This document shows positions 10,721 through 21,816 of a DNA stretch of 64,000 bases, piece by piece. Every line of letters begins with the position of its first letter. Within the stretch, counting starts at the first letter, position 1. A program made the translations under genes and the position numbers. The DNA comes from Schoenoplectus triqueter. Its lineage: Eukaryota; Streptophyta; Magnoliopsida; Poales; Cyperaceae. Where the stretch lies: positions 1 to 64,000 of the forward strand of contig CAXKVV010000167.1 in NCBI GenBank assembly GCA_964058805.1. Reading direction: 5' to 3'. A model generated the notes under the pieces. It saw only the letters and a list, made by a program, of their open reading frames with translations. It did not search any database and was not told the DNA's origin.

Positions 10721-11146
10721 AGGGATGTCAATGGGTCGGATCTGGTTATATTATTTTATTATTTTTTCTTGATCCGATTCAAATACGATCTAATTAAATT
10801 TGAATCAAAAAATCTTGATTCATATCTAATCCGACCCAACCCGTGTAAAATAATTAAATATTAATCAATTATTTTTATATAATTTTAAGCAAAAAAATAT
10901 TGATTAATTTATAGTTAATTTTAATTAGTATATAATTAGTATATATTTAAGATTTAAATTAGTACTAAATCACAAAATTATTTCAAAAAATATAATTAAT
11001 CGGATTAGGTCTAGTTGACCCGAACCCGACCCAATTTGAGTCAAAACAATTAAATTCATACCTGACATATTTATTTTCGAATTATGTTGGATCAAACCGG
11101 GTTCAGATCGGATTAATCCGTTAGATTGGATCAATAATTGAGACCC
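10721..11146 (-). mobile_element. CCGACCC-rich dispersed element, copy 1
   Basis: It begins AGGGATGTCAAT and ends ATAATTGAGACCC, a worn version of the AGGGTGTCAAT...ATTGACACCCT ends of its relatives at 39985-40405 and 58915-59385. Relative to those copies it is inverted, with the long AT core and the TTTAGTACTAATT segment in reverse complement. Ends are rich in CCGACCC and GGGTCGG. It has no coding capacity. Confidence 0.75.
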
Positions 11147-11879
11147 GTAAGAAAGATATTAGTGATGAACGACTACTACTCGGCAAGGAATCGGTGTACA
11201 ATTGTACATAATGTGTGATTTTATCACATTGATTCAACAAAAGAAGTCAAACCTAACTAGCGTATGAAGGATCAACTGAAAATGAATTCCAAAATAATTT
11301 AATAATAAACAAATTCATGACGCATATCTCGTGTGGATATGCTGCATAATTACCCAGCGAAAAACAGGAAAAAACAGGAGGAAGAGGAAGAAGGATTGGG
11401 GTGCAGTACCAAGTACCAACCCTAATTTTTCTCGGAACTTTAAGACGTGATATTTTTTTTCTCCGTCATTAATTGGGAAGTTCGAGCGGGGATGCTTTCT
11501 CATATGTTGATGGTAGTGTAACTACAGTTTAATTTTGTTCACTTTTTTTAATGAAAAATGTAGAACTGCCGATTAATTATATAGTTTAGTAAAGTTTATT
11601 TATTGTGTATACGAATTATGAAGAAACATGTAATGGTTGATGGCTAATACGAGTCAGAGATAACAAAAACTTAAGAAAAATATCTGTGCGCGCGATAATT
11701 TAACATAGTCGCATATTATATATGTGTCGACTCATTTTATATATTTATAGCATAGTCATAACTTATAAGGTCAGAGTCTCAATGAGCAATTGCTTGTAAA
11801 CAACAACAATAGGAGGAAAATAATTTATCTAAGCAAAGAGTTGGGCATAATGAATTTTGAAATTATGAATAAATCTATA
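11147..11879. other. Spacer without a gene
   Basis: AT-rich; the only features are short homopolymers and a GTGCGCGCGATAA stretch near 11685. Nothing protein-like is seen. Confidence 0.5.
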
Positions 11880-12780
11880 CTATGTAAATGATTATGGAGG
11901 TACCATGATTCTAATGAAAAAGATTTATAAAAAGATATAATTAAGTCAAATTAGAAGATCCAATATCTTTTATTTTTGGAAAGAGGTTCTAAAAGAAAAA
12001 CATATTTTTTCTATAAGTATAAACAAAAGTTAGCATTAAATTCTGGAATGACAGATGGTTGTTTGAATGTGCTTTAAAAGTATACTACCATTGTTATTTG
12101 AAATTGCTTAAGACTCAAATATTACAGTAGATAAAGTGATAGGTTTTAATAGATTTTACTTACATTTTAGGAGAGCAATTATTGGTACTTTAAGAATCCA
12201 ATTAAATGATTTATATTTAAACCTTAGTCAAATTACTATATATGAGGATACAATCATTTGGAGATGAAAATCTAATTGCTGTTTTAGCACTCACTCTTTG
12301 TATACTTGATTAGAATATAGTGGTATATCCAGTTCACAATACACATCTACATGCAATTCTCCACTTCCCTTAAAAATATTTTTTTAAGGTTGGTTCAGCA
12401 AAATATAATATTGTGATTTTAAGTGTATTTTTTATGGAGCTAAGGAAATAATTAATTATTTTTTTGTGCAATGTAATGTGGTTTTATGTATATGGTCTTA
12501 GATATGTAATTATAATAACTGTAGGTTTAGATGTAGTTCAATTGATGACTTATGGTATATTGGTGTATCATTTCCTTATAAAAATTCAAAAGTTTGTGAG
12601 GTAGTAAGAGGTGCTGTTATTTGAACCATTTGAAAAGAGAGAAATATAATTATTTTTTAAGGAGGAATTAGTAAAAGTGTAAGGGTTTTAGGTAGTAGTA
12701 TTATTTCTCTCGCAAAAAACTAAAGTTTAAGTTAAGGTGAAGAATTCCAATCTAATTTGCATCATATTTTATCTACAGAC
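11880..12780 (+). mobile_element. Second, older LINE remnant
   Basis: Plus-strand translation in fragments resembles the region after the LINE reverse transcriptase: a CKWLWRY-like start near 11882, then a WFW-ERGSK-KTYFF-like stretch and an LNSGMTDGCL-like stretch, and a later Cys-containing segment near 12415-12480. Stops are frequent and several frameshifts are needed. It is more decayed than the copy at 8110-9140. Boundaries are approximate. Confidence 0.5.
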
Positions 12781-13124
12781 ATACTGTTGTTGCTAGCGCA
12801 GGTTCTGAAAAGCACTTTACTTTTGGTACCAGTAGGGAAGAGGTCTGGTCTGGCGCAGAACATGATAGACAGTCTCAATCTCTCCTTGGTTACTAATATG
12901 TTGATATGCTATTAGTAATATTGTAGTTTAAGTTTCAGATATTTCTAGTGCAAAGGAATGTCTCACGAGGAACATTACCAGATTGTGTCATCTTGGACAA
13001 CAAAGACATTTGAAGTGCTGGAAGAAAGAATGATACGATGATTTTGTTGTTTTGTTTGTTTTTCTGAGATAAATCCTGTAAGGGACTCTTATTCTCTAAA
13101 ATCTTAAATGATGTTATGTAGGAG

Positions 13125-13900
13125 TTAGTGTTCTAAATTTGTGTCTACCCTGGCTGAGTATGATATAAATGATACGGTCCAAGGGCGGCACAACACGGTT
13201 GTCGGGCATGGTACGGTACGGTACAGTACGATATGGTTCTGGATATGTACTTTAATCGTACCGTGTTTGATTTTTTGAAAAATCAGCATGGTACTGCACA
13301 CATGACACAATGGTATAAAAATTAGACACGGCACGATACGACACGAAAGTATGACATAACACAAAATGAAAATACCACACGACACAACACGAGTTTAATA
13401 TTTTATAATTTTACCATCAAGTAAAGGGAATGTTCTTAAACTGGTAAAAGAATGAGATTGGATGAGAAAATATTTTAGACTTTGATTTTACCCGGAGAAA
13501 GTTAAAATCTATCTTTTTTTCTATTTTAATTTGATTTTTACCTCTGAGCACCTTTTGACCGCCCGCGAACACACTGGGCCTTTTCCAACTCAAACTAATA
13601 ATGGACCAAAATCCAAAGAGATCAATCTTGTTTAGAGATACTGCCGGCTGCTAACCAAATTACCCTTATGCGAAAGAAACCAGCCAGGAGGTAAGGTTCT
13701 GAAAGGAAACTCTACGGCGATATTTCACTATGTGACAAGAAGAAAATTTAAAACCACCGAGAAGGACGGAGGAGGTTATTCTTGAACTAGGACGATGTAT
13801 AAAGTGGATTATAAAATAAGTTGTGAATGTACACTTGAGAGAAAATTATCATTAAATTAAGTTCTGATTCAAGTGAAATGATGTCATAAATGAACTAGCA
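13125..13900 (+). repeat. CACG-rich dispersed repeat, copy 1
   Basis: It begins near GTTAGTGTTCTAAATTTGTGTCTACC and contains ACACGGTTGTCGGGCATG, GGTATAAAAATTAGACACG and AATGAGATTGGATGAGAAAATATTT. The same blocks, in the same order and orientation, recur at 42565-43110. The two copies differ by indels. No transposase frame; the minus-strand frame at 13125-13385 is a by-product of the repeat. Confidence 0.75.
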
Positions 13901-13984
13901 CTGTGAAGAAGAAGATTCATTTGCGTGATACTTCATGCTCTGTTTGTTATTTTTGGTCGATGACTGTCCTACTACTTGATGTAA

Positions 13985-14820
13985 GGGACCGAAGGTAGTG
14001 TTTTCAAAATTATACCACTGTGGTTGAACACGACATGACGAGGACATAACACGGTTAAGACACGGCATGTGACACGTGCCGTGCCGTGTTTTAGGCGTGT
14101 CGTGTTCAATTTTCTATTATAGGGCTCGACACGGTTAAGAGGGCGTACACGGCACGACACAATACGAAATATGGCACGATACAATACGAAAACACGACAC
14201 AAAAACACGATCAGACACGACACGATTAGGTACGGCACGGTAGGCCGATTAGACACCACTAGACAGGGTTTCTCTAATTTTTCATAAAAAAAATTTCTGA
14301 ATTTTGAAAAACAAATATATAATATTATAGTATATAAAATATATATGCGTTTTTTTCTATTTCTTCCATTAAAAAAACAAAATTTGCAATTTTCTCTCAT
14401 TTTTTGGCATTTTTATTTTTTTTAACTTTGTGCAAATTTTTGGAAAAAATAGAAAATATAATATTATACTATATAAAAAGTTAGGGATTTTTTCTCATAT
14501 TTTTCTTTTTTATATTTTTAGATTCTTTTAGATTTTCTTAATTTTTTTAAATTTTTGACATGATTAACATGAATAAGACACGCCGTACCAAATCATCACG
14601 ACACGAACAAACACGATACAGTTAGGCACATACATGATTATACACGGCACGGTTAGGCACGACGTGCCTTAACCGTGCCGTGCTGGTCATTTCTAATTTT
14701 TGACACGGCACCACACGACACGATAAAAATAATAAAATAATATTTGTGTCGTGCCGTGTCAAGTCGTGTTTGGCACGGCACGGCACATCACGACACGATT
14801 TTAGAACACTAACCAGAGGT
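13985..14820. mobile_element. CACGACACG fold-back block
   Basis: The left end AGTGTTTTCAAAATTAT and the right end, read in reverse, AGTGTTCTAAAATCGTG, resemble each other and the start of the repeat at 13125. The body is made of many GACACGGCACG-type segments in both orientations around an AT-rich middle. A strong hairpin lies at 14643-14682, with arms built on CACGGCACGGTTAGGCACG and one bulged base. No coding content. Confidence 0.6.
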
Positions 14821-15260
14821 TTGCAATTATAAAGACTTATTTATTATAGTGAATCGTGCAATCGACTGTTGTGATTATGGATTCCAGAGACGTAGACTTT
14901 TCATAACTGGACTCTATAATATTTTATAATGTTCTATTTCTCTCTAATTTTATTTGTTTATTTTCTGTGATAAATTTGATACTCTCTATTAAGGAAAACA
15001 AATTCACCATTTAATTTCTCTCAAATCGTTAACTAATTTCATGCGTAATTTGGCTCATTGTATTCTTTTCATCGTTAGTTTTTTTTTAATGATATATAGC
15101 ATGAAGTAAAATTTTTAAAAATGAGAAAGATTTATGAAAAGCTTGTACCTTAGGTTCAAACAGGTAACGTGTAACCCGTGTTTTTTTTTTCCTTTCAGAT
15201 CGAATAACAAAAAATATTGATGAAAAAGGTAGTTGGATGAGCTAGTATAAAATGATATAA
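14821..15260. other. Spacer without a gene
   Basis: AT-rich sequence, no protein-like frame or clear repeat. Confidence 0.5.
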
Positions 15261-15663
15261 GAATAGAGTGGGAATTCATTTACAATGAGTTATTTTGACA
15301 ATTTTGACAATGGATCTCTAAATAAATACAAAAAAAATCTTAAAAATGGAATTTTTTTTATAGATGTGTTCTTTTCTACGTTTAGATCGATGGTCATTTA
15401 AATTTCATGCAATTTCATTATCGTTTGATAGTCCATCAAAAACCGTTATATTGGAACCGTTGTACATTATATGAAAATTTGATGGACTTTGATGAACTAT
15501 CAAATGATAATGAAATTGTATGCAATTTGAATGAACATTAATCTAAAGGTAGAAAAACACATCTATAATTTTTTTTTATTTTTAAGATTTTTTGTATTTA
15601 TTTAGAAAATTATTGTCAAGATTGTCAAAATAACCCATTGTCAACTCATCCCTTCTCATAAGA
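15261..15663. mobile_element. Fold-back MITE with arms of about 180-195 bp
   Basis: Left arm 15261-15437 and right arm 15468-15663 are inverted copies: GTTATTTTGACAAT-TTGACAAT, CTAAATAAATACAAAAAA, ATAGATGTGTTTTT and TTTCATTATC-TTTGATAGT appear in both when the right arm is reversed. The loop is only about 30 bp. No open frame of interest; the element is non-autonomous. Target duplication not resolved. Confidence 0.8.
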
Positions 15664-16526
15664 ATATTATCTGATTCTCTCTGTTTGGAGGCTAGCATAC
15701 TATAATTATATTCACAACTTTCAATTTCTCTTTTAATTTGCGCATCAACTGAATAAAAAAAAGTATTTAACATTTATATTTGATATTTCTATTATACCCT
15801 TTGTGTCTTTCTTTTGTTTTGTTAAACCTTCAGAAGGTAATATATAGAATAGCTGCCTTGAAAACACGTAGATAGTAAATATAAGAAATAATTAAGATAT
15901 AAAAATAAGGGTCCCGCTAACAATATCCCTGACTCAATATTCTCCATCAGCGTTTCTCAGTCCCAGCGTTTTTGACCAGTTAAAATAATGAAAAGAACCT
16001 CGGCTATTCACGTTTTTCTTCTAAATATATAATTTTCTCGCTTCTGACTGTAATTTCAAGAACGTATCAGTCGAATTCTTCTTTTACAAAATTGGAGCTT
16101 TTCGTGATCAAGAAAATGCCCAAAAAAATAAATATCTTGACCAACTCTCATTAGAGTTGATGTCTGTTCCTTACCCGAAATGAACCCATTTTCTTGAAAA
16201 TGACCAAACTATTTTATATCAACCTTCAATTCCATAATATACCAACTAAGGGTGATGAGGCGTGCCCTCTTCAGGGCTAGTCTATGATAGCTCAGGAAGA
16301 TACTGATGCTTATCGTGCCTGGTTTGATCGGGAGTGGGTCACCAACAAGTCCATTTGTACCACCTGTCTCCTTGCTCTTAAGGATGACAATTAAGTCTGT
16401 TGGCATGTTGACCTGCTCATACTCACCGATCCAAACCCTTATCCGGTTGGTCCGATACTGTAGCAGGTCCGATATGAAGAATTTAATGAAAATTATAAAT
16501 TAAAATTTTTGAGATTTTAAAATATA
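15664..16526. other. Spacer without a gene
   Basis: No protein-like frame is supported. The overlapping open frames at 16209-16503 on both strands show no family resemblance. Confidence 0.5.
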
Positions 16527-16806
16527 ATTTTTGATCCGTTTACATATCGACTGAAATACAAACATTTTCACAATAGTCTATCTCTCTCTATATATATATA
16601 TGTCACAATGCTTATCTTTTGTCATCTATTCTTATATCATTTATTATTTTTAGTTTCTTTGTCACTTGTCCGTAGTTAAAGAAAATTAAAATTAAAAAAA
16701 TGAAGGATCTTTAATAACGGTTTTATTCCAAAATCGTTGATAAAGGGGTATTTATAGTTTTTGATCCGTTTGCATATCGACTGAAATACAAACGTTTTCA
16801 CAATAA

Positions 16807-16865
<59 letters not shown>

Positions 16866-17238
16866 TAAAGATACCGTGAGCTTAAGCTCACGGAGGACTT
16901 CTGTGACCTTAACTCAAATAGTATATCAAATCATCTTCAAATTTTAATTTATCATTCTCATTAAATTCATTATATGAAAATCTCATGGGATGAAAAAATT
17001 TGGAGCATTTTGAACTTTTTAAGTCATGATTTTTAATTTTTGAAAATCACTCTCAAAAAAAATAATAAAATATTTAATATTTGAACATCATTTTAGAAAA
17101 TTAAAAACGGTAGGTTAAAAAACTCAAAACACTCCAAATTTAATGAGCATGATAAATTAAAATTTGGAGATGATTTGATTTACTTTTTGAGTTAAGCTTA
17201 CGGAAGACCTCCGTAAGCTTAAGCTCACGGTATCTTTA

Positions 17239-17285
<47 letters not shown>

Positions 17286-17425
17286 AATGCTTATTTTTTG
17301 TCATCTATTGTTATATCATTTACTATTTTAGTTTCTTTGTCACTTGTCTGTAGTTAAAGAAAATTAAAATTAAAAAAATGAAGGATCTTTAATAATGGTT
17401 TTGTTCCAAAATCGTTGATAAAGGA
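16527..17425. repeat. Tandem duplication split by a fold-back element
   Basis: A unit running from TTTTTGATCCGTTT, through a CT/TA microsatellite and TCACAATGCTTAT, to AAAATCGTTGATAAAGG is present as 16527-16750. It recurs as 16753-16838 plus 17259-17425, with the second copy interrupted at its TA run by the fold-back element 16839-17258. The duplication therefore predates that insertion. Confidence 0.75.
16839..17258. mobile_element. Fold-back MITE with palindromic subterminal site, copy 1
   Basis: Both ends read, inward, TATATA, (GA)n, TAAAGATACCGTGAGCTTAAG. The segment CGTGAGCTTAAGCTCACG is itself an 18-bp palindrome. Arms extend about 150 bp, including TTTTAATTTATCAT-CTCATTAAAT in both. 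It is inserted in a TA run. The same family occurs at 43582-43975. No coding capacity. Confidence 0.85.
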
Positions 17426-17658
17426 GTATTTAGCAACAATTCTCAGCCCAAAATCCGTTGTTAAATATCTCTTTAACAACGATTCTGACACGAAATCGTT
17501 GTTAAAGATAATTTTAAAAAAAATCTGAACAACTGTAATTTGGTAAGGACTTGGCAATAATTCTTTAGAGGCTTTCTTAGCACCTCTTTAATAATGATTT
17601 AAGAACCGTTATTAAATTTTGTCAACAATCATTGTCAAATATTTTTTTTGTTATAGTG
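17426..17658. mobile_element. CACTA-like terminal fragment
   Basis: The sequence ends TTTTTTTGTTATAGTG at 17658, which in reverse reads CACTATAACAAAAAAA, the form of a CACTA-superfamily end. Inside it, AACAACGATT and AAATCGTTGTTAAAG repeats in both orientations (17455-17510) resemble CACTA subterminal repeats. No transposase is present and the other end is not identified. Confidence 0.5.
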
Positions 17659-18662
17659 TATAACTGATTTTTTGGTAAAAAAAAATGAGATGTTGAAGAG
17701 TTGACAATTCTCTTTATACCAGTTTATACCCTATTTCTAAGCTTGGCATGCCACTCGACTGCAGTGCTTGATTTTTGTTAACCCAATTTACTTTTTTTTT
17801 TTAATTTCCTCATAGTCGTTGTTGATCATATTTGTTTATAAAACAAGTGAGTTACATTCTTAATTATTTTTATTGTTATTTTTATTTTGACGAACACATC
17901 CTAAGTTACACTGGAGATTGTTTGTGTAGAAATAAATATTATCCGTCTAATTGAGGGATAAAATGGGTACAAACTTGAGAATAAGAGCAAGTTTTAGTTA
18001 CTTGAATGTGGATGAATACTTTTTGGTTTCATTTTATAATACTAGCTATATACCCGCGCGTTGAAGCAGACTCTTTTATTTAAACATTAAAATATTATAA
18101 GATAAAAAAATTATATTTATCTAATATTATATTATAAATTCACCAAATTATAGAGAAAACCTATAATAAAGACTATATTTAATCTTGGATGAGATTTTTG
18201 CACAATATGAGTTAATGATTCATGATTTTTATGGCAAGAAAAGTAAGTTATTCTAACATATATTATCATCATTATTTTTTTACAAAATATGCACAAGGTT
18301 GCTAAATAAAAAAAATATTATGGAAATAATAGTATATATGGGAAAGAAATGGAGAGAAAGAAGGGATCAATGGACGCGATTACATACGTTCGATCAATCA
18401 AAAATAAATATTATCCGTCTAATTGAGGGATAAAATGAGTATAATAAAAAAATATCATGATAAAAAATGAATCCCTCCAATTCTTAGATGTTTTATATAA
18501 TAATATAGATATAAAAAAAAAACATGAGCGATTTTCAGAAAATAACTATATGAATAGTTCCAGACTTCCAGGTTTTTGCGACAGCATGCTTACTTTCCAA
18601 TTTAGGAGTATCTAAAAGTTTTAATGTAATTGCTTTGATCATTATCAGAATTGTCTACAATT
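17659..18662. other. Spacer with a short dispersed repeat
   Basis: A segment AATAAATATTATCCGTCTAA with the following 20 bases occurs near 17931-17970 and again near 18403-18442. ATACCCGCGCGTTGAAGC near 18051, with ATATAATAATATAGAT at 18494, suggests a small decayed transposon. No gene is seen. Confidence 0.45.
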
Positions 18663-18882
18663 ATGGCAAACATTCAGGAAATAGGAGAGGAGTTTCTGGA
18701 GAAAGAGCTGAATGTGAAAGATACATATTCTGAGGATGATTCAATGGGGGTCAGAAAAGGAAAAGCAACAAGAGGATGATGTGCGTAGGCTGCCGGGTGT
18801 CGAGGAGTCAGATGAAGTTGAAGTTGCTCTCGCACAGTTAAAGAAGGAATTAGAATTATAGGATAAACTTGGAAATATGAGG
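18663..18882 (+). pseudogene. Unidentified coding-like fragment
   Basis: From ATG at 18663 the frame gives an acidic peptide (IQEIGEEFLEKELNVKD, YSEDDSMG) and then stops. From about 18750 the next frame gives SEKEKQQEDDVRRLPGVEE and ends KKELEL with TAG near 18857. Joined by one frameshift at a G run (18745-18749), the two resemble a continuous charged C-terminal region, but I do not recognise a family. It lies 420 bp from the 3' end of the receptor kinase and on the other strand. Confidence 0.3.
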
Positions 18883-19305
18883 GAATAAAATGAGTTTTGA
18901 AACAACAATAACAGCTGTCTGTCTGTAGCCTGGAGGGCAACCATGTAAATTTGTTTTTGTTATGTTACCAACATTGCTGTACCACTGTTATTTATTTATT
19001 TTTTTTAATTGAAGGAGGAAAACACATCTGTCAGTCTTGCAAAAATGACCAGTTATTTCTATTTTTATCAATTTGCACGTAATATTGGAGCCAGGAAGCA
19101 CGAAGTAACACATTATGCTAAAATTTGCAAGTTGGATTCGTATGTGTTTAGTTTTTAATTTAGCAAAATAGGGATGCCCCAGTTGTACAACGGCACTTGC
19201 AAGCGATAGAAAGACTGGTGTAGTACTGGTGTGGTCTCAGTTGCTCTTCTAATTCGCTCATCTACAAAAGGGCAAAGGCTGGTAGTGAAATTGAATAGTC
19301 ACACC

Positions 19306-21307
19306 CTATAACTGACAACTATCTGTAAAAGCTGATGATGGATGTTCAGAATTGACCTCGGCCGTTGATGCACATGAAGCAACGAAATCATCAAATGACA
19401 TGTCATAGCTTGCAAATCGGATGCTGCCCCCAATGGTTGCCATTGACAAGTCAGGAAGCTGTGCGCTTCCCCCCAGGAACTGCACCACCTGCTGCATGCT
19501 CGGCCTCGCCATAGGTTTTGGATGCGAGCACAACAACCCCAATTTCAGCACCAACTCAGCCTCCTCCGCATCAAAAAAGCCCCTCATGTTTGGATCAACC
19601 ACCTCAATGATGCTCCCTTTCGTCCACCATTTTGTCACCAACTCGACAAGCCCTGGCACGTCATCCTGGTAAGTGCAGAACTCCATCGGCCTCCTCCCAC
19701 AAACAACCTCCAACAGAAATGCCCCAAAGGAAAACACATCACTGCATGTCGTGGCCTTGCCCGTATTACTGAGCTCGGGTGCCAGGTAGCCTAATGTGCC
19801 AACAATATGTGTGGTTTTCGGATTGCTCCCATGGTCATACAATCTGGCTAGGCCAAAGTCGCTTAGTTTTCCATTGAAACTGTCGTCCAGTAGCACGTTG
19901 CTTGCTTTGATGTCCCGATGAATGACCAGTTGCTCCCAACCCTCGTGGAGGTACAAGAGACCGGCTGCCACATCTTTAATGATCTTAAACCTTTGGCCCC
20001 AGTTAAGTGATGGCTCCTTTCCATCAAAGATAAATGTGTCGAGGCTTCCATTGCTCATGAAGTCATAGATCAAGAGGAGCTCGTCCTGGCGCCGGCAATA
20101 GCCGAGGAGCTGAACCAGGTTGCGGTGCCTCAACCGGCTCATACTCGCTATCTCCGATATAAACTCTCTAATCCCCTGTCTTGAATCGTGTGAGATCCTC
20201 TTGATGGCCACCTCGACTCTTGACTTTGGCATGATGCCCTTGTAAACCCTGCCAAAGCCACCCCTCCCAACCAGGTTTGCTTCATCGAAGCCCTTGGTTG
20301 CCTTGTAAATATCTATGTAGGGGATCCTGTGGGGACCATACTCCAGCTCCCAATCTTCCTTCACCTCTTGAAATATCTTCCTCCTTTTGTAGTAGAAGAA
20401 CAAAGCACCGAGCAGCATAATGAGCAACAGGGAGAACCCAGCCAGAGCCAAGGCAACAAGTGCGGAGGTCGAGCTGCCCTTTTTGGAATTAGCTTTTTTA
20501 GGAATTGATGGAAGCCTCGAGAGTTCCAAGTCTTGAGCCTCTCTGCCCATGCTAAAGCTCCAGCCCGACACATAATGATGTGAAGAAGCCCCACCGGTCG
20601 AAGCAGAGAAACCTACATACATTTCATTCAGAGCGACATCTGAGAGTTTGACTGTAGACGAAACGAGGGGGGCTGTAGGTTTCGGCATCTTAAAGGGAGC
20701 AATTCTGACGTCCAGCCTTATGCTTCCGGCATCATAATCGATCCAGACTTGCATTGCATCTCCACTCATCAAATTGAGCTTGGTTGAAGTGGCTCTTGTG
20801 CTTTCATAATACCTGGCCGTGGATGAGTTCAAGGAAATCAAGCTGTTGACGTCTATGCCGACATGGTTCTGGTCTATGTCCTTATACTCTATGGTTTGGA
20901 CCGTGTCGAGCTCGACCGCTATGAGGCGGTTGCTGGAGTTGCCGTTGTCCGAGTCATTGAGGAGGCCCAAGTGCTGGCTGGGCTGGGAGCCAGGCAGACC
21001 CTTGTGCGGAGAGATGGCAAAGGCCAGCCCGTGGCCACCCACATCCGGATACTGAGGGACGATGGCAAAAACAAAGGTTGTAGAGAAGGACGGCACTGTT
21101 GCTGAAGAATTTCTGAAATTGATGGGAGAAGGATAGAAGGCATGTCCCATCACCTCCTTGGTGTTGTTCGTGAGCACCAAGAGGCCATCGGAGGTTACTT
21201 GGGCAAAGCTTTGAAGTGGCGAATCCGTTGAAGATGAATTCGGTGGTTGTAGATGCATGGAGGGGAAAGAAGGAAAACAAGAGCAGCAGAAAGAGTAGTA
21301 AGAGCAT
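19306..21307 (-). CDS. L-type lectin-domain receptor-like kinase (LecRK, SIT-like), frame break near the N-terminus
   Basis: Plasma-membrane receptor kinase: extracellular legume-lectin domain, one transmembrane helix, cytosolic Ser/Thr kinase. Such proteins act in immunity and stress signalling. It is a single exon, as usual for the family. The main frame is open from 19306 to 21342. Numbered in that frame, the lectin domain is about 45-265, the transmembrane segment about 294-317 followed by YKRRK, the glycine loop GRGGFG 359-364, Lys381 in VAIK, HRD 475-477, DFG 495-497 and APE 521-523, so the kinase keeps its catalytic residues. The first 44 residues of the main frame are not family-like. 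The true signal peptide (MLLLLFLLLLFSFFPLHA) and EFIFNGF lie in another frame from ATG 21305-21307. The frames must switch near 21205-21222. Family spacing suggests about 14 nt are missing. As sequenced, no secreted lectin domain can be made without a frame change. Confidence 0.9.
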
Positions 21308-21431
21308 GGCTTGGAAAAATGGAAGGTGGAGGTCGGAATCAAACAAGCACCATTATTGGAAGTTGGTATAGCTACATACTAGATAGTTTGGTTGCTTGCT
21401 CAAGCTAGCTGCTGGCTAGATTTATCATTAT

Positions 21432-21446
21432 ACTTTATAAATATAT
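21432..21446 (-). promoter_or_regulatory. Candidate TATA box of the receptor kinase
   Basis: On the minus strand the sequence reads TATATTTATAAAG, about 130 bp upstream of the signal-peptide ATG at 21305-21307. Position and sequence suit a plant TATA element. The surrounding DNA is AT-rich, so a chance match is possible. Confidence 0.4.
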
Positions 21447-21666
21447 GATGATTAATATATTTAAACTTTAAATTAAAATTAATACATATACGTATGTACC
21501 TATATATGTTCGTGTATAGGGTGGGGCCGACCTGGCGACTGGTCCTTCAGGGCCATCCGATAAAATTGGAACCATCCATATAGAGAAAATTACCATGCCC
21601 TGTGCTGTAATTAAGTGTGATGGTGGACATATACTACACGGCAACCAGTGGAGTTTCTAAATCTTT

Positions 21667-21816
21667 GGGATCAATTTTGATTTCAAGAGTTACTTTTACC
21701 GTTGGATCAACATCTAATCATCAATCTCAATGAAACTCATTTTATTTTTGTACTTTGTTTCAATCTCAATGATGATCCAACGGCTCAAACAACCCTTGGA
21801 ACCAAAATTGATCTCA
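21667..21816. mobile_element. Small fold-back element upstream of the receptor kinase
   Basis: GGGATCAATTTTGATTTCAA with CCGTTGGATCAACAT (21667-21712) is matched in reverse by GATGATCCAACGG and GGAACCAAAATTGATCTC (21769-21816). The arms are imperfect, about 45 bp each. It has no coding content and may be a small MITE. Confidence 0.55.

Noticed and set aside
13972..14400. 142-codon minus-strand Cys/Val/Arg-rich frame
   Set aside because: Direct product of the CACGACACG repeat; a similar frame at 13125-13385 arises the same way.
20954..21346. 130-codon minus-strand frame overlapping the receptor kinase, considered as a separate gene
   Set aside because: Only its first part (signal peptide to NGFATS) is meaningful and belongs to the receptor kinase; the remainder is an out-of-frame shadow of the lectin domain.
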